Source of the DNA: Acidobacteriota bacterium
Lineage (GTDB): Bacteria; Acidobacteriota; Polarisedimenticolia; Gp22-AA2
DNA length: 38,113 bases
NCBI GenBank assembly: GCA_003223165.1
Contig: QHXZ01000033.1
Coordinates: forward strand, 1 to 38,113
Reading direction: 5' to 3'
Positions 17,210 to 25,400 of this stretch are shown here, piece by piece (position 1 is the stretch's first letter; every line of letters starts with the position of its first letter). The notes below the pieces were generated by a model. The model had not been told where the DNA came from. It did not search any database and was given only the letters and a program-made list of their open reading frames with translations. The translations under genes and the position numbers were made by a program.

Positions 17210-17738
17210 CGGTCGTCCTCCAGACGGCGCGCAGGCGCCGGAGCGCTCGCTCGACCCTCTTCCTGAAGGTCGCCGCCGCCACCGCCGCACGCTCGCCACG
17301 GGCGAAGAGCCGCAACGTCTCGGCGTCCTCCGGGCGCAGCGCGCCCAGCGCCTCGCGCAGCATCGCCTCCAGGTCGCGCGTGAGCGCCGCCTCCTCGGGG
17401 GTCGGGTCCGGATGGCGCTGCGACTCGAAGGCGTCCTCGGGCGGCGGCTCCTCGCGCCGCCGCTGCCGCCGGCGTCGCGCCGTCCTGATCTCGAAGGCCG
17501 CGATGCCCAGCGCCCAGGCGAGGGCGGGACGCGACGGCTCGAACTCCGCCGCGCGGCGGAAGATCTTCAGCAAGGCCTCCTGGGCCGCGTCCTCGCACTC
17601 CTCCGGCCGCAGGTGCCGGGACGTGAAGCGGCGCAGAAAGGGCCAGAGCGACTCGAAGAGCGGATGGAACGCTTCGCGGTCGCCATCGGCGAGCCGCTCC
17701 ATCAGCCGTTGCAGGTCCGGGGGTGGCAGACGCTCCAT
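17196..17738 (-). CDS. ECF-like RNA polymerase sigma factor
   Basis: A 180-aa sigma-70 family protein with region 2 at about residues 18-90 (DREAFHPLFESLWPFLRRF, then ECEDAAQEALLKIFRRAAEF, the core-binding and -10 reading part) and a region 4 helix-turn-helix at about 130-175 (LRPEDAETLRLFARGE, then TFRKRVERALRRLRAVW). The linker is rich in Arg and Glu/Pro. The length is normal for ECF factors. It sits between a small Cys-rich peptide gene upstream and a six-TM protein with a 14-nt overlap downstream. This layout suggests a signal peptide or target, sigma, anti-sigma unit. A hairpin precedes the gene. The inducing signal is unknown. Confidence 0.88.
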   Translation of the reverse strand: MERLPPPDLQRLMERLADGDREAFHPLFESLWPFLRRFTSRHLRPEECEDAAQEALLKIFRRAAEFEPSRPALAWALGIAAFEIRTARRRRQRRREEPPPEDAFESQRHPDPTPEEAALTRDLEAMLREALGALRPEDAETLRLFARGERAAVAAATFRKRVERALRRLRAVWRTTDERP

Positions 17739-17750
17739 CCGCTCTTCGTT

Positions 17751-17788
17751 CCGGGGGCCTCAGGACAGGCTCCTGGCAAGGCCCCCGG
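17751..17788 (-). terminator. Long hairpin between the Cys-peptide and sigma genes
   Basis: CCGGGGGCCT and AGGCCCCCGG are perfect 10-bp arms. Inside the loop CAGG and CCTG extend the stem further with a 3-nt bulge. It starts 4 nt after the peptide stop codon. It could be a partial terminator or a 3'-stabilising structure that makes peptide mRNA far more abundant than sigma mRNA. No T-tract. Confidence 0.55.
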
Positions 17789-17791
17789 GGA

Positions 17792-17914
17792 TCAGGGACA
17801 GCAAAGCGGGCAGCAGCAACAGGCCGCTTCGGCCGCCTTGCCGGCCGCCAGGGCGACCGCGGGCAGCGCCATCAGGACGGCGACGGGAACGAGACGATTC
17901 ACGAACCGCATCAT
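17792..17914 (-). CDS. 40-aa secreted cysteine-cluster peptide
   Basis: Found by reading the tail of a longer ORF in the same frame (17792-18841); the track does not list it separately. A very strong GAGGAGGTGA (17919-17928, minus strand) precedes ATG 17914. The product has a textbook signal peptide (MMRFVNRL, a hydrophobic core, then ALA), leaving a mature peptide of about 16 residues that ends ACCCCPLCCP, with six cysteines in nine residues. This could bind soft metals such as Cu, Zn, Cd or Hg, or form a dense disulfide knot; neither is shown. It is first in an operon with an ECF sigma factor and a six-TM Cys-containing protein, followed by a strong hairpin. I know of no named family. Confidence 0.75.
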   Translation of the reverse strand: MMRFVNRLVPVAVLMALPAVALAAGKAAEAACCCCPLCCP

Positions 17915-18052
17915 GATCTCACCTCCTCGCCAGGGATAGGCGCCAGGACGCCCGGGCGTGACAGGGCCCCGCCCGCTCCTTGACGCCGTCACGAGGGTGG
18001 CGGTAGCCTGCCGCCATTCGGCGTCCACCTCGCGCCGACCCCGGGGGGATCC

Positions 18053-21000
18053 ATGAAACGTCTCGTTCTCGCGATCCTGATCGGTCTGGCCGTCCTCACG
18101 ATCGCCTCCGCGGATCCTATCTCGAAGGAAAGGATCCCCGAGCCGTTGCGCCCCTGGATCGACTGGGTGCTGCTCGGCCACGAGGAGGAGCTCTGCCCGT
18201 TCTTCCAGGGGGACGCCGAGCGGCGCGAGTGCGCCTGGCCCTCGCGCCTGGTCCTCGACCTGGGGGATCGCGGCGGCCGGTTCACGCAGCAGTGGATCGT
18301 GGAACATGACCAGTGGGTGCCGCTCCCGGGAGACGCGAAGAACTGGCCCCAGGAAGTGCGCGTCGACGGACGCCCGGCCGGCGTCACGGCGCAGCAGGGC
18401 GCGCCGACGGTCCGGCTGCCGGCGGGGCGGCATGCGCTCGGCGGCGCGTTCGAATGGGACTCCCTCCCCTCGCTCCTGCAGGTCCCCGTCAGGACCGGCC
18501 TCGTCGGCCTGGCGATCCACGGTCGCGCCGTGCCCTTCGCGTCCCGCGACGAGCAGGGGCGCCTCTGGCTGCAGAAGACTCCGGGCGGCGAGCAGGCGGA
18601 GGATCGCCTCGAGATGACGGTGAGCCGGAAGGTCACCGACGACATCCCGCTCGTCCTGACCACCCGCCTCGATCTCCAGGTTTCGGGGAAGAGCCGCGAG
18701 GTCGTCCTGGGAAGGCCGCTCGCGCCCGGTTTCATCGCCATGTCTCTCTCCAGCCCGTTGCCGGCCCGGCTCGATCCGGACGGCGGCCTGCGCGTCCAGG
18801 CGCGGCCGGGGCGCTTCGTGATCGAGGTCAAGGCGCGGCACGATGGGCCGGTCGCTTCACTGCAACCGCCTCCCGCGGGCGGGAACTGGCCTCCCCAGGA
18901 GGTCTGGGTCTTCGAGGCGCGGCCCGCCTTGAGGCTCATCCAGGTCGAGGGTGTTCAGGCCGTCGACCCGCAACAGACCACGCTGCCGGAAGATTGGAAA
19001 GGACTGCCGACGTATCTGATGCTGCCCGGCAAGACCATGACCCTCACGGAGAAACGGCGCGGCGATTCCGACCCCGCGCCGGATCAGCTGTCCCTGCAGC
19101 GCACCATCTGGCTGGACTTCGACGGCGGCGGCTACACGATCCACGACGCGATCGCCGGCACCATGCGGCGCGGCTGGAGGCTGGAGATGCCGCCGCCGGC
19201 GCAGCTCGGCCGCGTGGCCATCGACGGTCGGGATCAATTCATCACCCGCCTCGGCCCCGGCCGCAGCGCGGGAGTCGAGCTGCGGCAGGAGAGCGTCCAT
19301 CTCGAGGCCGACAGCCGCCTCGAGCGCGGCGCCTCGGTGCTGCCCGCGGTCGCCTGGGACCACGACTTCACGCAGGTGACCGCCTGGCTGTACCTCCCGC
19401 CCGCCTGGCGGCTGTTCAGCGCCACCGGCGTGGACGACGTCTCGGCGACCTGGATCTCCTCCTGGACGCTTCTCGACCTGTTCCTGGTCTTGATCGGCGC
19501 CATGTCGGTGGCCCGTCTGTGGGGCCGCCGCTGGGGAGCGCTGGCCCTCGTGGCCTTCGGCCTGACCTGGATCGAGCCGGGCGCGCCGGCCTGGTCGCCG
19601 CTCGCCGTCCTGGCCTTCGAGGCGCTGCGGCGCGCGCTCCCCGACGGAAGGATCCGCAAGGTCGTGACCCTGGCCCACCGTCTCGCCCTGGTGGTCCTCG
19701 TCTGTGTCGCCGCCCCCTTCCTGGTCCAGCAGGTGCGCGCGGCGATCTACCCGGCCCTGGAGCAGACGCTCTACGCCGGAGAGAGCGTGGTGGGGTTCGC
19801 CAGGGGCGGCAGGGCCTTTCCGTACTCCCAGCAGGAGGCCGAGGGGGGCGGGGTCGCGGGGACAGGCATGGAGGACAAAGACGAGATCAGCCGCTCGAAG
19901 ATGCAGGCGTTGGGGTACATCGGCTCGAACGTGCCGGCCGGGAAGTTGCCGGAGTCGAGGCCCTCGGCGCAGATCGCCGCGAAGCTCTCCCTCTACGCGC
20001 CCGACCCGAAGGCGGTGGTGCAGACGGGGCCCGGTCTCCCGGACTGGACGTGGAGAACGGCGACCCTGGAATGGCGCGGGCCGGTCACGAGCGCGCAGCG
20101 CCTGCGCCTCATCCTGATTCCACCGACGCTGAACCGCCTGCTGAATCTCCTGCGCGTCGCGCTCATAGCGCTTCTGGCGCTCTGCCTGTTCGGCTTCGGC
20201 GCGCTATCCTGGCCCGTCGCCTTCCTCGGGCGATGGGGTTTAAGGCGCGGCTTCGTCCCGGCGCTCCTCGCCGGCGCGCTCGCCGCCGCCGCGACGCGCC
20301 CGTCTCTCGCGGCGGAGATCCCGCCGCCCGACCTGTTGAACGATCTGCGCGCCCGCCTTCTGTCGCCACCCGGCTGCCGGCCGGACTGCGCCTCCAGCCC
20401 GCGGCTCGCCCTTGACGCCAGGCCGGCGTTCCTCAGCGCCCGCCTCGAGATGGACGTCGCGGCGGCGACCGCGGTGCCCCTCCCCGGCGGCGCCGACCAG
20501 TGGCTCCCCGAACGCGTGCTGGTCGACGGCGACGCCGCGGCGGGGCTCGTCCGCACTCCCGACGGGCGCCTCTGGCTGCGGCTGGCGCCCGGCACCCACC
20601 AGGTCCTGATGGAGGGAGCGCTTCCCGACCGCGACACGGTGCAGATTCCCCTGCCGCTCAAGCCGCACCGGGTGACGGCGCGCGCCGAGGGCTGGCGCAT
20701 CGAAGGGCTGCACGAGGACGGCCTGGCCGAGGACTCGTTGCAGCTGGTGCAGCTGCGGGGCCGCCCGCGCGGGCCGGCCGGCAGCCTGGAGCCCGGCGCG
20801 CTGCCACCCTTCGTGCGCATCGAGCGCGAGCTGACGCTCGGCCTCACGTGGCAGGTGGAGACCCGCGTGGTGCGCGTGACGCCTCCCGGCGCGGCGGTCC
20901 TCCTCGAAGTCCCGCTCCTGCCGGGCGAGTCGGTGACCACGCCCGACGTCCGCGTGCAGGGTGGACGGGCCCTGGCGAGCCTGGGCCCGCAGGTCTCGCA

Positions 21001-22162
21001 GGCCGGATGGACGTCGACGCTGGCGCAGGCCGAGGCGATCAAGCTGCGCGCGCCCGGCGCGGTCTCCTGGGTCGAAGTCTGGCTGGTGGCGATCTCTCCG
21101 ATCTGGCACGCCGAGGCACAGGGGATCCCGCTCATCAACCGCCCCGACCAGCCCGGCGCCAGGATGCTGGAGTGGCGCCCGTGGCCCGGGGAGACGGTCT
21201 CCCTGGCCGTGAGCCGGCCGGAGGGATTGCCCGGCCAGACCCTGACCATCGACCAAAGCTCCCTGGCGTTCTCACCCGGGTTGCGCGCCACCGACGCCAC
21301 GCTCGACTTCACCCTGCGCAGCAGCCGCGGCGGGCAGCACATGATCACGCTTCCCGACGACGTCGAGCTGCAGTCGGTGAAGATCAACCAGGCCGTCCTG
21401 CCGATCCGGCAGGAGGGGCGCGTGGTCACCCTGCCCGTCGTCCCCGGGATGCAGCAGATCGCTCTTTCCTGGCGGCAGGGCGACGGCATCCGGGTCCTCT
21501 TCAGGACGTCCGAGGTGCGCCTCGGGGCGGCCAGCGTGAATGCGCGCACCGCGATCGCCATGCCGGCGGACCGCTGGACATTGTTCCTGGGCGGACCACG
21601 CCTCGGCCCGGCGGTGCTCTTCTGGGGCCTCCTGACCGTCAGCGGGCTCGCGTCGCTGGCGCTCGGGCGCGTCCGTCTCACGCCGCTGCGCGGGCGGGAC
21701 TGGTTCCTCCTCAGCATGGGGCTGACGCAGGCGCCTCTCTGGATCGCCATCGCCATCGCCGGCTGGCTCTTCGCCCTCGGCTGGCGCAGGCAGAAAGGGG
21801 CGGCGGCGTCCAACCTCGGCTTCAACCTCTTCCAGGTCCTGATCGTCGCGGCGACCGCCGCGGCTCTCTCGGGGCTCTTCTGGTCGATCACGGACGGCCT
21901 GCTCGGGCTCCCCGAGATGCAGGTCTCCGGCAACGGTTCGTCCGCGCGGGACCTGCGCTGGTACCTCGATCGGGCGGGGGACACCCTGCCCCGCGCCTGG
22001 GTGGTCTCGCTGCCGCTGTACTTCTATCGGCTCGCGATGCTGGCCTGGGCGCTCTGGCTCGCCCAGGCGCTTCTGCGCTGGGTGAAGTGGGGCTGGATCT
22101 GCTTCACCGAGGGAGGCCTCTGGCGGCCGCGCGCCAGGAAGGCAGCGGTGCCCCGGCCCTGA
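18053..22162 (+). CDS. Large multi-domain membrane protein, unknown function, internally duplicated
   Basis: A 1369-aa protein with a signal peptide (1-20), a long extracytoplasmic beta-rich region (about 21-470), TM segments near 474-562, another pair near 700-757, a second extracytoplasmic region (about 758-1180) and four C-terminal TMs (about 1185-1348). The two outside regions appear related: SRLVLDLGDRGGRF, VPLPGDAKNWPQEVRVDG and VRLPAGRHAL in the first match SPRLALDARPAF, VPLPGGADQWLPERVLVDG and LRLAPGTHQVL in the second, each preceded by a Cys pair (CPFFQGDAERREC; CRPDC). I recall similar conserved hypothetical proteins but no function. It is divergent from the Cys-peptide/sigma operon. 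A start at ATG 18053 behind GGGGGATCC is acceptable. Confidence 0.85.
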   Translation: MKRLVLAILIGLAVLTIASADPISKERIPEPLRPWIDWVLLGHEEELCPFFQGDAERRECAWPSRLVLDLGDRGGRFTQQWIVEHDQWVPLPGDAKNWPQEVRVDGRPAGVTAQQGAPTVRLPAGRHALGGAFEWDSLPSLLQVPVRTGLVGLAIHGRAVPFASRDEQGRLWLQKTPGGEQAEDRLEMTVSRKVTDDIPLVLTTRLDLQVSGKSREVVLGRPLAPGFIAMSLSSPLPARLDPDGGLRVQARPGRFVIEVKARHDGPVASLQPPPAGGNWPPQEVWVFEARPALRLIQVEGVQAVDPQQTTLPEDWKGLPTYLMLPGKTMTLTEKRRGDSDPAPDQLSLQRTIWLDFDGGGYTIHDAIAGTMRRGWRLEMPPPAQLGRVAIDGRDQFITRLGPGRSAGVELRQESVHLEADSRLERGASVLPAVAWDHDFTQVTAWLYLPPAWRLFSATGVDDVSATWISSWTLLDLFLVLIGAMSVARLWGRRWGALALVAFGLTWIEPGAPAWSPLAVLAFEALRRALPDGRIRKVVTLAHRLALVVLVCVAAPFLVQQVRAAIYPALEQTLYAGESVVGFARGGRAFPYSQQEAEGGGVAGTGMEDKDEISRSKMQALGYIGSNVPAGKLPESRPSAQIAAKLSLYAPDPKAVVQTGPGLPDWTWRTATLEWRGPVTSAQRLRLILIPPTLNRLLNLLRVALIALLALCLFGFGALSWPVAFLGRWGLRRGFVPALLAGALAAAATRPSLAAEIPPPDLLNDLRARLLSPPGCRPDCASSPRLALDARPAFLSARLEMDVAAATAVPLPGGADQWLPERVLVDGDAAAGLVRTPDGRLWLRLAPGTHQVLMEGALPDRDTVQIPLPLKPHRVTARAEGWRIEGLHEDGLAEDSLQLVQLRGRPRGPAGSLEPGALPPFVRIERELTLGLTWQVETRVVRVTPPGAAVLLEVPLLPGESVTTPDVRVQGGRALASLGPQVSQAGWTSTLAQAEAIKLRAPGAVSWVEVWLVAISPIWHAEAQGIPLINRPDQPGARMLEWRPWPGETVSLAVSRPEGLPGQTLTIDQSSLAFSPGLRATDATLDFTLRSSRGGQHMITLPDDVELQSVKINQAVLPIRQEGRVVTLPVVPGMQQIALSWRQGDGIRVLFRTSEVRLGAASVNARTAIAMPADRWTLFLGGPRLGPAVLFWGLLTVSGLASLALGRVRLTPLRGRDWFLLSMGLTQAPLWIAIAIAGWLFALGWRRQKGAAASNLGFNLFQVLIVAATAAALSGLFWSITDGLLGLPEMQVSGNGSSARDLRWYLDRAGDTLPRAWVVSLPLYFYRLAMLAWALWLAQALLRWVKWGWICFTEGGLWRPRARKAAVPRP

Positions 22163-22165
22163 CGC

Positions 22166-22194
22166 TTGCACGGACCTCTTTTTTGTGGTATCCA
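22166..22194 (+). promoter_or_regulatory. Promoter for the phosphoesterase gene
   Basis: TTGCAC (22166-22171), 17 nt, TATCCA (22189-22194) preceded by TGG, giving an extended -10. The predicted leader of about 45 nt holds the perfect AAAGGAGGT at 22232-22240. Confidence 0.45.
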
Positions 22195-22245
22195 GTCGAG
22201 CATTCCCCGAACCCCCCGGTCGGGCTCAGACAAAGGAGGTCTTCC

Positions 22246-23271
22246 ATGGCATCGATCGGGCGGTCCTGTGTGCTTTTCATGGTTTTCGCGGCGTTCGTAT
22301 CGTCCCTGGCCGTCGCGGCCTCCCCGGCGCAACGCCTCGAGGGGGTGCCCCGTTTCGGGCACGTCTTCATGATCATCGGCGAGAACACGACCTACGACCA
22401 CCTGGACGCGACGAACACCCCCTATCTCATGAACACGCTCAGGCCGCGGGCGGCATGGTTCACCCAGTACTACGCGGCGACGCACTGGTCGCAGGCGAAC
22501 TACGTCGCCTTGGTGTCGGGACAGTTCACCCGCTGCGAGCAGCAGGATTACGGCGCCGCCTGCCACCAGGACGTCGACAACCTGTTCCACCAGCTCGATG
22601 TCACGAACCAGTCGTGGACGACCTGGCTCGAAGGCGGCACCGCCCGTTGCGACACCGGGTCGGGAGGGACCTGCACCGGCGACACCCCCTGCCCGTTGAC
22701 CGGCTTCTACACCACGGGGAACCCGGCCATCCTCTTCGATGACATCGAGGGGCCGAACGGCGTCTGGTCCGCGACCGACCCGTCGAAGGAGTGCCTGCAG
22801 AACGACATCCCGGCGGGAGATCAGGCCGACCCGATGGGTTTCTTCAACCAGGCGCTCGCCAGCGGCAAGATCGCGGACTTTAACCTCATCCTGCCGAATG
22901 GCTGCGAGGACGGCGAGGGGAACTGCGCGCCCATCAACAACCGCTACACCCAGTTCGACGCCTTCCTGGCGCGCGAGGTGCCGCTGATCGAGGCCTCGCC
23001 GGCGTTCGGGTCGGACGGGGTGATCATCATCGTCTACGACGAGGACCAGCGGGCGGGAGGCATGGCGGCGAGGAGCGGCCTGCTGGCCCAGGGGGGCCAG
23101 GTGCCTTGCGCCATCCTGAGCCCGCTCGTCGTTCCCGGCTCGTACGACGAGACCTTCTACCACTACAGCGTGCTGCGGACGCTCGAGGACGGATTCGGGA
23201 TCCCGTACTACCTCGGCAGCGCCGGCGACGTGACCCCGATCAGCGCCATCTGGCGGCCGGCCACCCAGTAA
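22246..23271 (+). CDS. Secreted phosphoesterase-family protein (acid phosphatase/phospholipase C-like)
   Basis: A 341-aa protein in the 3' part of a longer ORF on the track. The true start at ATG 22246 has AAAGGAGGT five bases upstream and opens a signal peptide (about 1-26, ending AVAAS). Family motifs of the PF04185-type phosphoesterases are visible: MIIGENTTYDHL with the metal-binding Glu/Asn, THWSQANYVALVSGQ, VDNLFHQLD, and IIVYDED near the C-terminus. Several Cys pairs probably form disulfides. It is expected to hydrolyse phosphate esters or phospholipids in the periplasm or outside the cell; the exact substrate is unknown. It lies between a large membrane protein and a histidine kinase, with a hairpin after the stop. 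Confidence 0.88.
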   Translation: MASIGRSCVLFMVFAAFVSSLAVAASPAQRLEGVPRFGHVFMIIGENTTYDHLDATNTPYLMNTLRPRAAWFTQYYAATHWSQANYVALVSGQFTRCEQQDYGAACHQDVDNLFHQLDVTNQSWTTWLEGGTARCDTGSGGTCTGDTPCPLTGFYTTGNPAILFDDIEGPNGVWSATDPSKECLQNDIPAGDQADPMGFFNQALASGKIADFNLILPNGCEDGEGNCAPINNRYTQFDAFLAREVPLIEASPAFGSDGVIIIVYDEDQRAGGMAARSGLLAQGGQVPCAILSPLVVPGSYDETFYHYSVLRTLEDGFGIPYYLGSAGDVTPISAIWRPATQ

Positions 23272-23287
23272 GGCCCCCCGCCGTCCG

Positions 23288-23325
23288 CCCCCTGTTAAAT
23301 CCAGCACCGGCCTTGATTTAGGGGG
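23288..23325 (+). terminator. Bulged 11-bp hairpin after the phosphoesterase gene
   Basis: CCCCC-TGT-TAAATC pairs with GATTTA-GGGGG (outer 5 bp, inner 6 bp, 3-nt bulge on the left arm, 13-nt loop), starting 16 nt after the stop. It is unusually AT-rich for this DNA. Probable terminator. Confidence 0.5.
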
Positions 23326-23340
23326 CCGGGACATTGCCCT

Positions 23341-23377
23341 CTCCGGCGCCAGAACTCATATTGCCTGGGCGCCGGAG
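23341..23377 (+). promoter_or_regulatory. Inverted repeat that would mask the kinase ribosome binding site
   Basis: CTCCGGCGCC (23341-23350) and GGCGCCGGAG (23368-23377) are perfect 10-bp arms. The last four bases of the right arm, GGAG, are the Shine-Dalgarno sequence for ATG 23385. If both arms are transcribed, the RNA would hide the ribosome binding site. Confidence 0.45.
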
Positions 23378-23384
23378 TCTCTCA

Positions 23385-25400
23385 ATGTCTCAGTGGCTGA
23401 AGGCGGCACTGGCTGGAACCCTGGTCGCAGGCGTCTGCCTGGGCGCCGCGGCCTGGTCCGGCGCCAGGGAACTGACGGGCCGCCGCGAGGAGCTGCAACG
23501 TGACGCCCGGGTCGTCGCCCGCCTCGTCTCGACGCGGATACAGGGCGGCCTCGAGAAGCACATGACCGCCATGCGGCAGATGGCGAACTTCTACGTCAGC
23601 AGCCGCAAGGTCGGCGAGAAACAGTTCCTCACCTACGCCGCGAACACCCTCAAGATGAGCCCGGCCTGCCTCAACATCGCCTATGTCGATCGATCCCTGC
23701 GGATCCTGAGGAGCTACCCTCCCGACGCCGACCGTTGGAGCATGGTCTTCGACGCGCGCACCCACCAGCCCGGCTACGAGACGCTGGTCCGGGCCAACCG
23801 GGCCCTCAGGCCGATGCTTTCGCCGCCGATGCGGCTGTTCGGCGGGACCTGGGGATTCGTCCTGGTGGAGCCGGTCGTCGCCAACGGCCGACTGCTCGGG
23901 ACGCTCGTCGGGGCCTGCCGCGGCCAGGAGTACTTCGATTCGATGGTCCTGCCCGAGGTGACCGAGCGTTACGAGCAGGTCCTGCTCGACTCCGGCACCG
24001 GGATCTTCGCCAGCGACGTGGGCGGCTCCTCCGACCTCTCCGTCCCTGCCGTCTCGGAGTCCTTCGACTTCGGAGGCGCCGACTGGGAGGTGCGTATCAA
24101 GCCGCAGGATCATGTGGTGCACGCCCGCCTGGCGGCAGGCCGCACCCTCTTCTGGGCCATGGCCTGCCTCTTCTCGCTGGCGTTCGGCGCCCTGGCGTCC
24201 GCGGCGACCCTGTGGGCCATCGGCATGTCCGCCCGCCTGCAGTCCCAGGGCGCGGCCCTCGTGGAGGTCAGGACCCGCCTCGACGGCGCCAAGGAGCAGC
24301 TCCTCCACGCGGAGAGGATGTCCGCCCTCGGAGAGCTGGTGGCCGGCGTGGCGCACGAGATCAACAACCCTCTCGCCGGGATCGTGGGGTACACCCAGCT
24401 GCTGATGAAGCGCAGGTTCTCGGCCCCGGTGCAGAAGAAGCTGGAGACGATCGCGGCGGAAGGCGGCCGGATGGCGAAGATCGTCAGGAACCTCCTGACC
24501 TTCGCGCGCAAGCACGCCTCCGAGAAGAGCCTCACCGACCTGAACAGCGTCGTGCGCAGCACCCTCGAGATCAAGGCCTATCACCTGCGGGCCAATCAGA
24601 TCAAGGTCGTCGAGGAGCTCGATCCCGGCCTGCCGGCCACCCTGCTGGACTTCCACCAGATGCAGCAGGTCCTGCTCAACCTGCTCAACAACGCCGAGCA
24701 GGCGATGCTCGAGGCGCGCCACGGGCACACAATCCGGCTCACGACGCGCATCGTGGGGGACCGCATCCAGATGCGCGTCGCGGACGACGGCCCCGGCATC
24801 CCGCCGGAGATCCGCGAGCGCGTCCTGGAGCCGTTCTTCACCACGAAGAAAGAGGGACACGGGACCGGGCTCGGCCTGTCGCTCTGCAACGGCATCGTCC
24901 AGGAGCACGGCGGCAGGCTGAGCGTCGAGAGCCCGCCGGGCGAGGGCGCCACCTTCATCATCGACCTGCCGATCCGGCAGGAGGCCGTGGAGGCCGATGA
25001 GGCGGCGAAGCCGTTCCCGGCGCCCGCGATCGATCCCCTGAAAGTGCTGGTGATCGACGATGAGACGAGCATGCAGGATTTCCTGGTGGACCTGCTCGAG
25101 CTGGGCGGACACGCTGTCGACACCGCGTCCGACGTGCCCGAGGCGGTGGCGAAGATCGCGGCCGGCGACCACGACCTGATCATCACCGACCTGAAGATGC
25201 CGGGCGGCACGGGGCGCGACGTCTACGCCGCGGTCCTCGAGTCCCGGCCCCACCTGGCACGGCGCATCGTCTTCACCACCGGGCAGATCGCCGGCGACGA
25301 GATGGTCGACTTCCTGAAGATGACCGGCAACGAGCTGGTCCTGAAGCCCTGCAACATCGACGAGATGGAGAGCGCCATCGCGCGCGCCGCCAGAAACTAG
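23385..25400 (+). CDS. Hybrid sensor histidine kinase/response regulator
   Basis: A 671-aa membrane protein. ATG 23385 is preferred (GGAG seven bases upstream; a TM helix begins at once). Domains: TM1 (about 5-22); an extracytoplasmic sensor of about 220 residues, probably Cache/PAS-like; TM2 (about 250-275); a dimerisation helix with the phospho-accepting His in GVAHEINNPL (about His324); an ATPase domain with N box NNAEQAM, G1 DDGPGIPPE and G2 GTGLGLSLCNG; a linker; and a C-terminal receiver with acidic DDE, phospho-acceptor Asp in ITDLKMPG (about Asp602) and Lys in LKPCN. It may act as a phosphorelay; no HPt or output regulator lies next to it. Its stop shares CTAG with the convergent treT-like gene. 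Signal unknown. Confidence 0.94.
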   Translation: MSQWLKAALAGTLVAGVCLGAAAWSGARELTGRREELQRDARVVARLVSTRIQGGLEKHMTAMRQMANFYVSSRKVGEKQFLTYAANTLKMSPACLNIAYVDRSLRILRSYPPDADRWSMVFDARTHQPGYETLVRANRALRPMLSPPMRLFGGTWGFVLVEPVVANGRLLGTLVGACRGQEYFDSMVLPEVTERYEQVLLDSGTGIFASDVGGSSDLSVPAVSESFDFGGADWEVRIKPQDHVVHARLAAGRTLFWAMACLFSLAFGALASAATLWAIGMSARLQSQGAALVEVRTRLDGAKEQLLHAERMSALGELVAGVAHEINNPLAGIVGYTQLLMKRRFSAPVQKKLETIAAEGGRMAKIVRNLLTFARKHASEKSLTDLNSVVRSTLEIKAYHLRANQIKVVEELDPGLPATLLDFHQMQQVLLNLLNNAEQAMLEARHGHTIRLTTRIVGDRIQMRVADDGPGIPPEIRERVLEPFFTTKKEGHGTGLGLSLCNGIVQEHGGRLSVESPPGEGATFIIDLPIRQEAVEADEAAKPFPAPAIDPLKVLVIDDETSMQDFLVDLLELGGHAVDTASDVPEAVAKIAAGDHDLIITDLKMPGGTGRDVYAAVLESRPHLARRIVFTTGQIAGDEMVDFLKMTGNELVLKPCNIDEMESAIARAARN

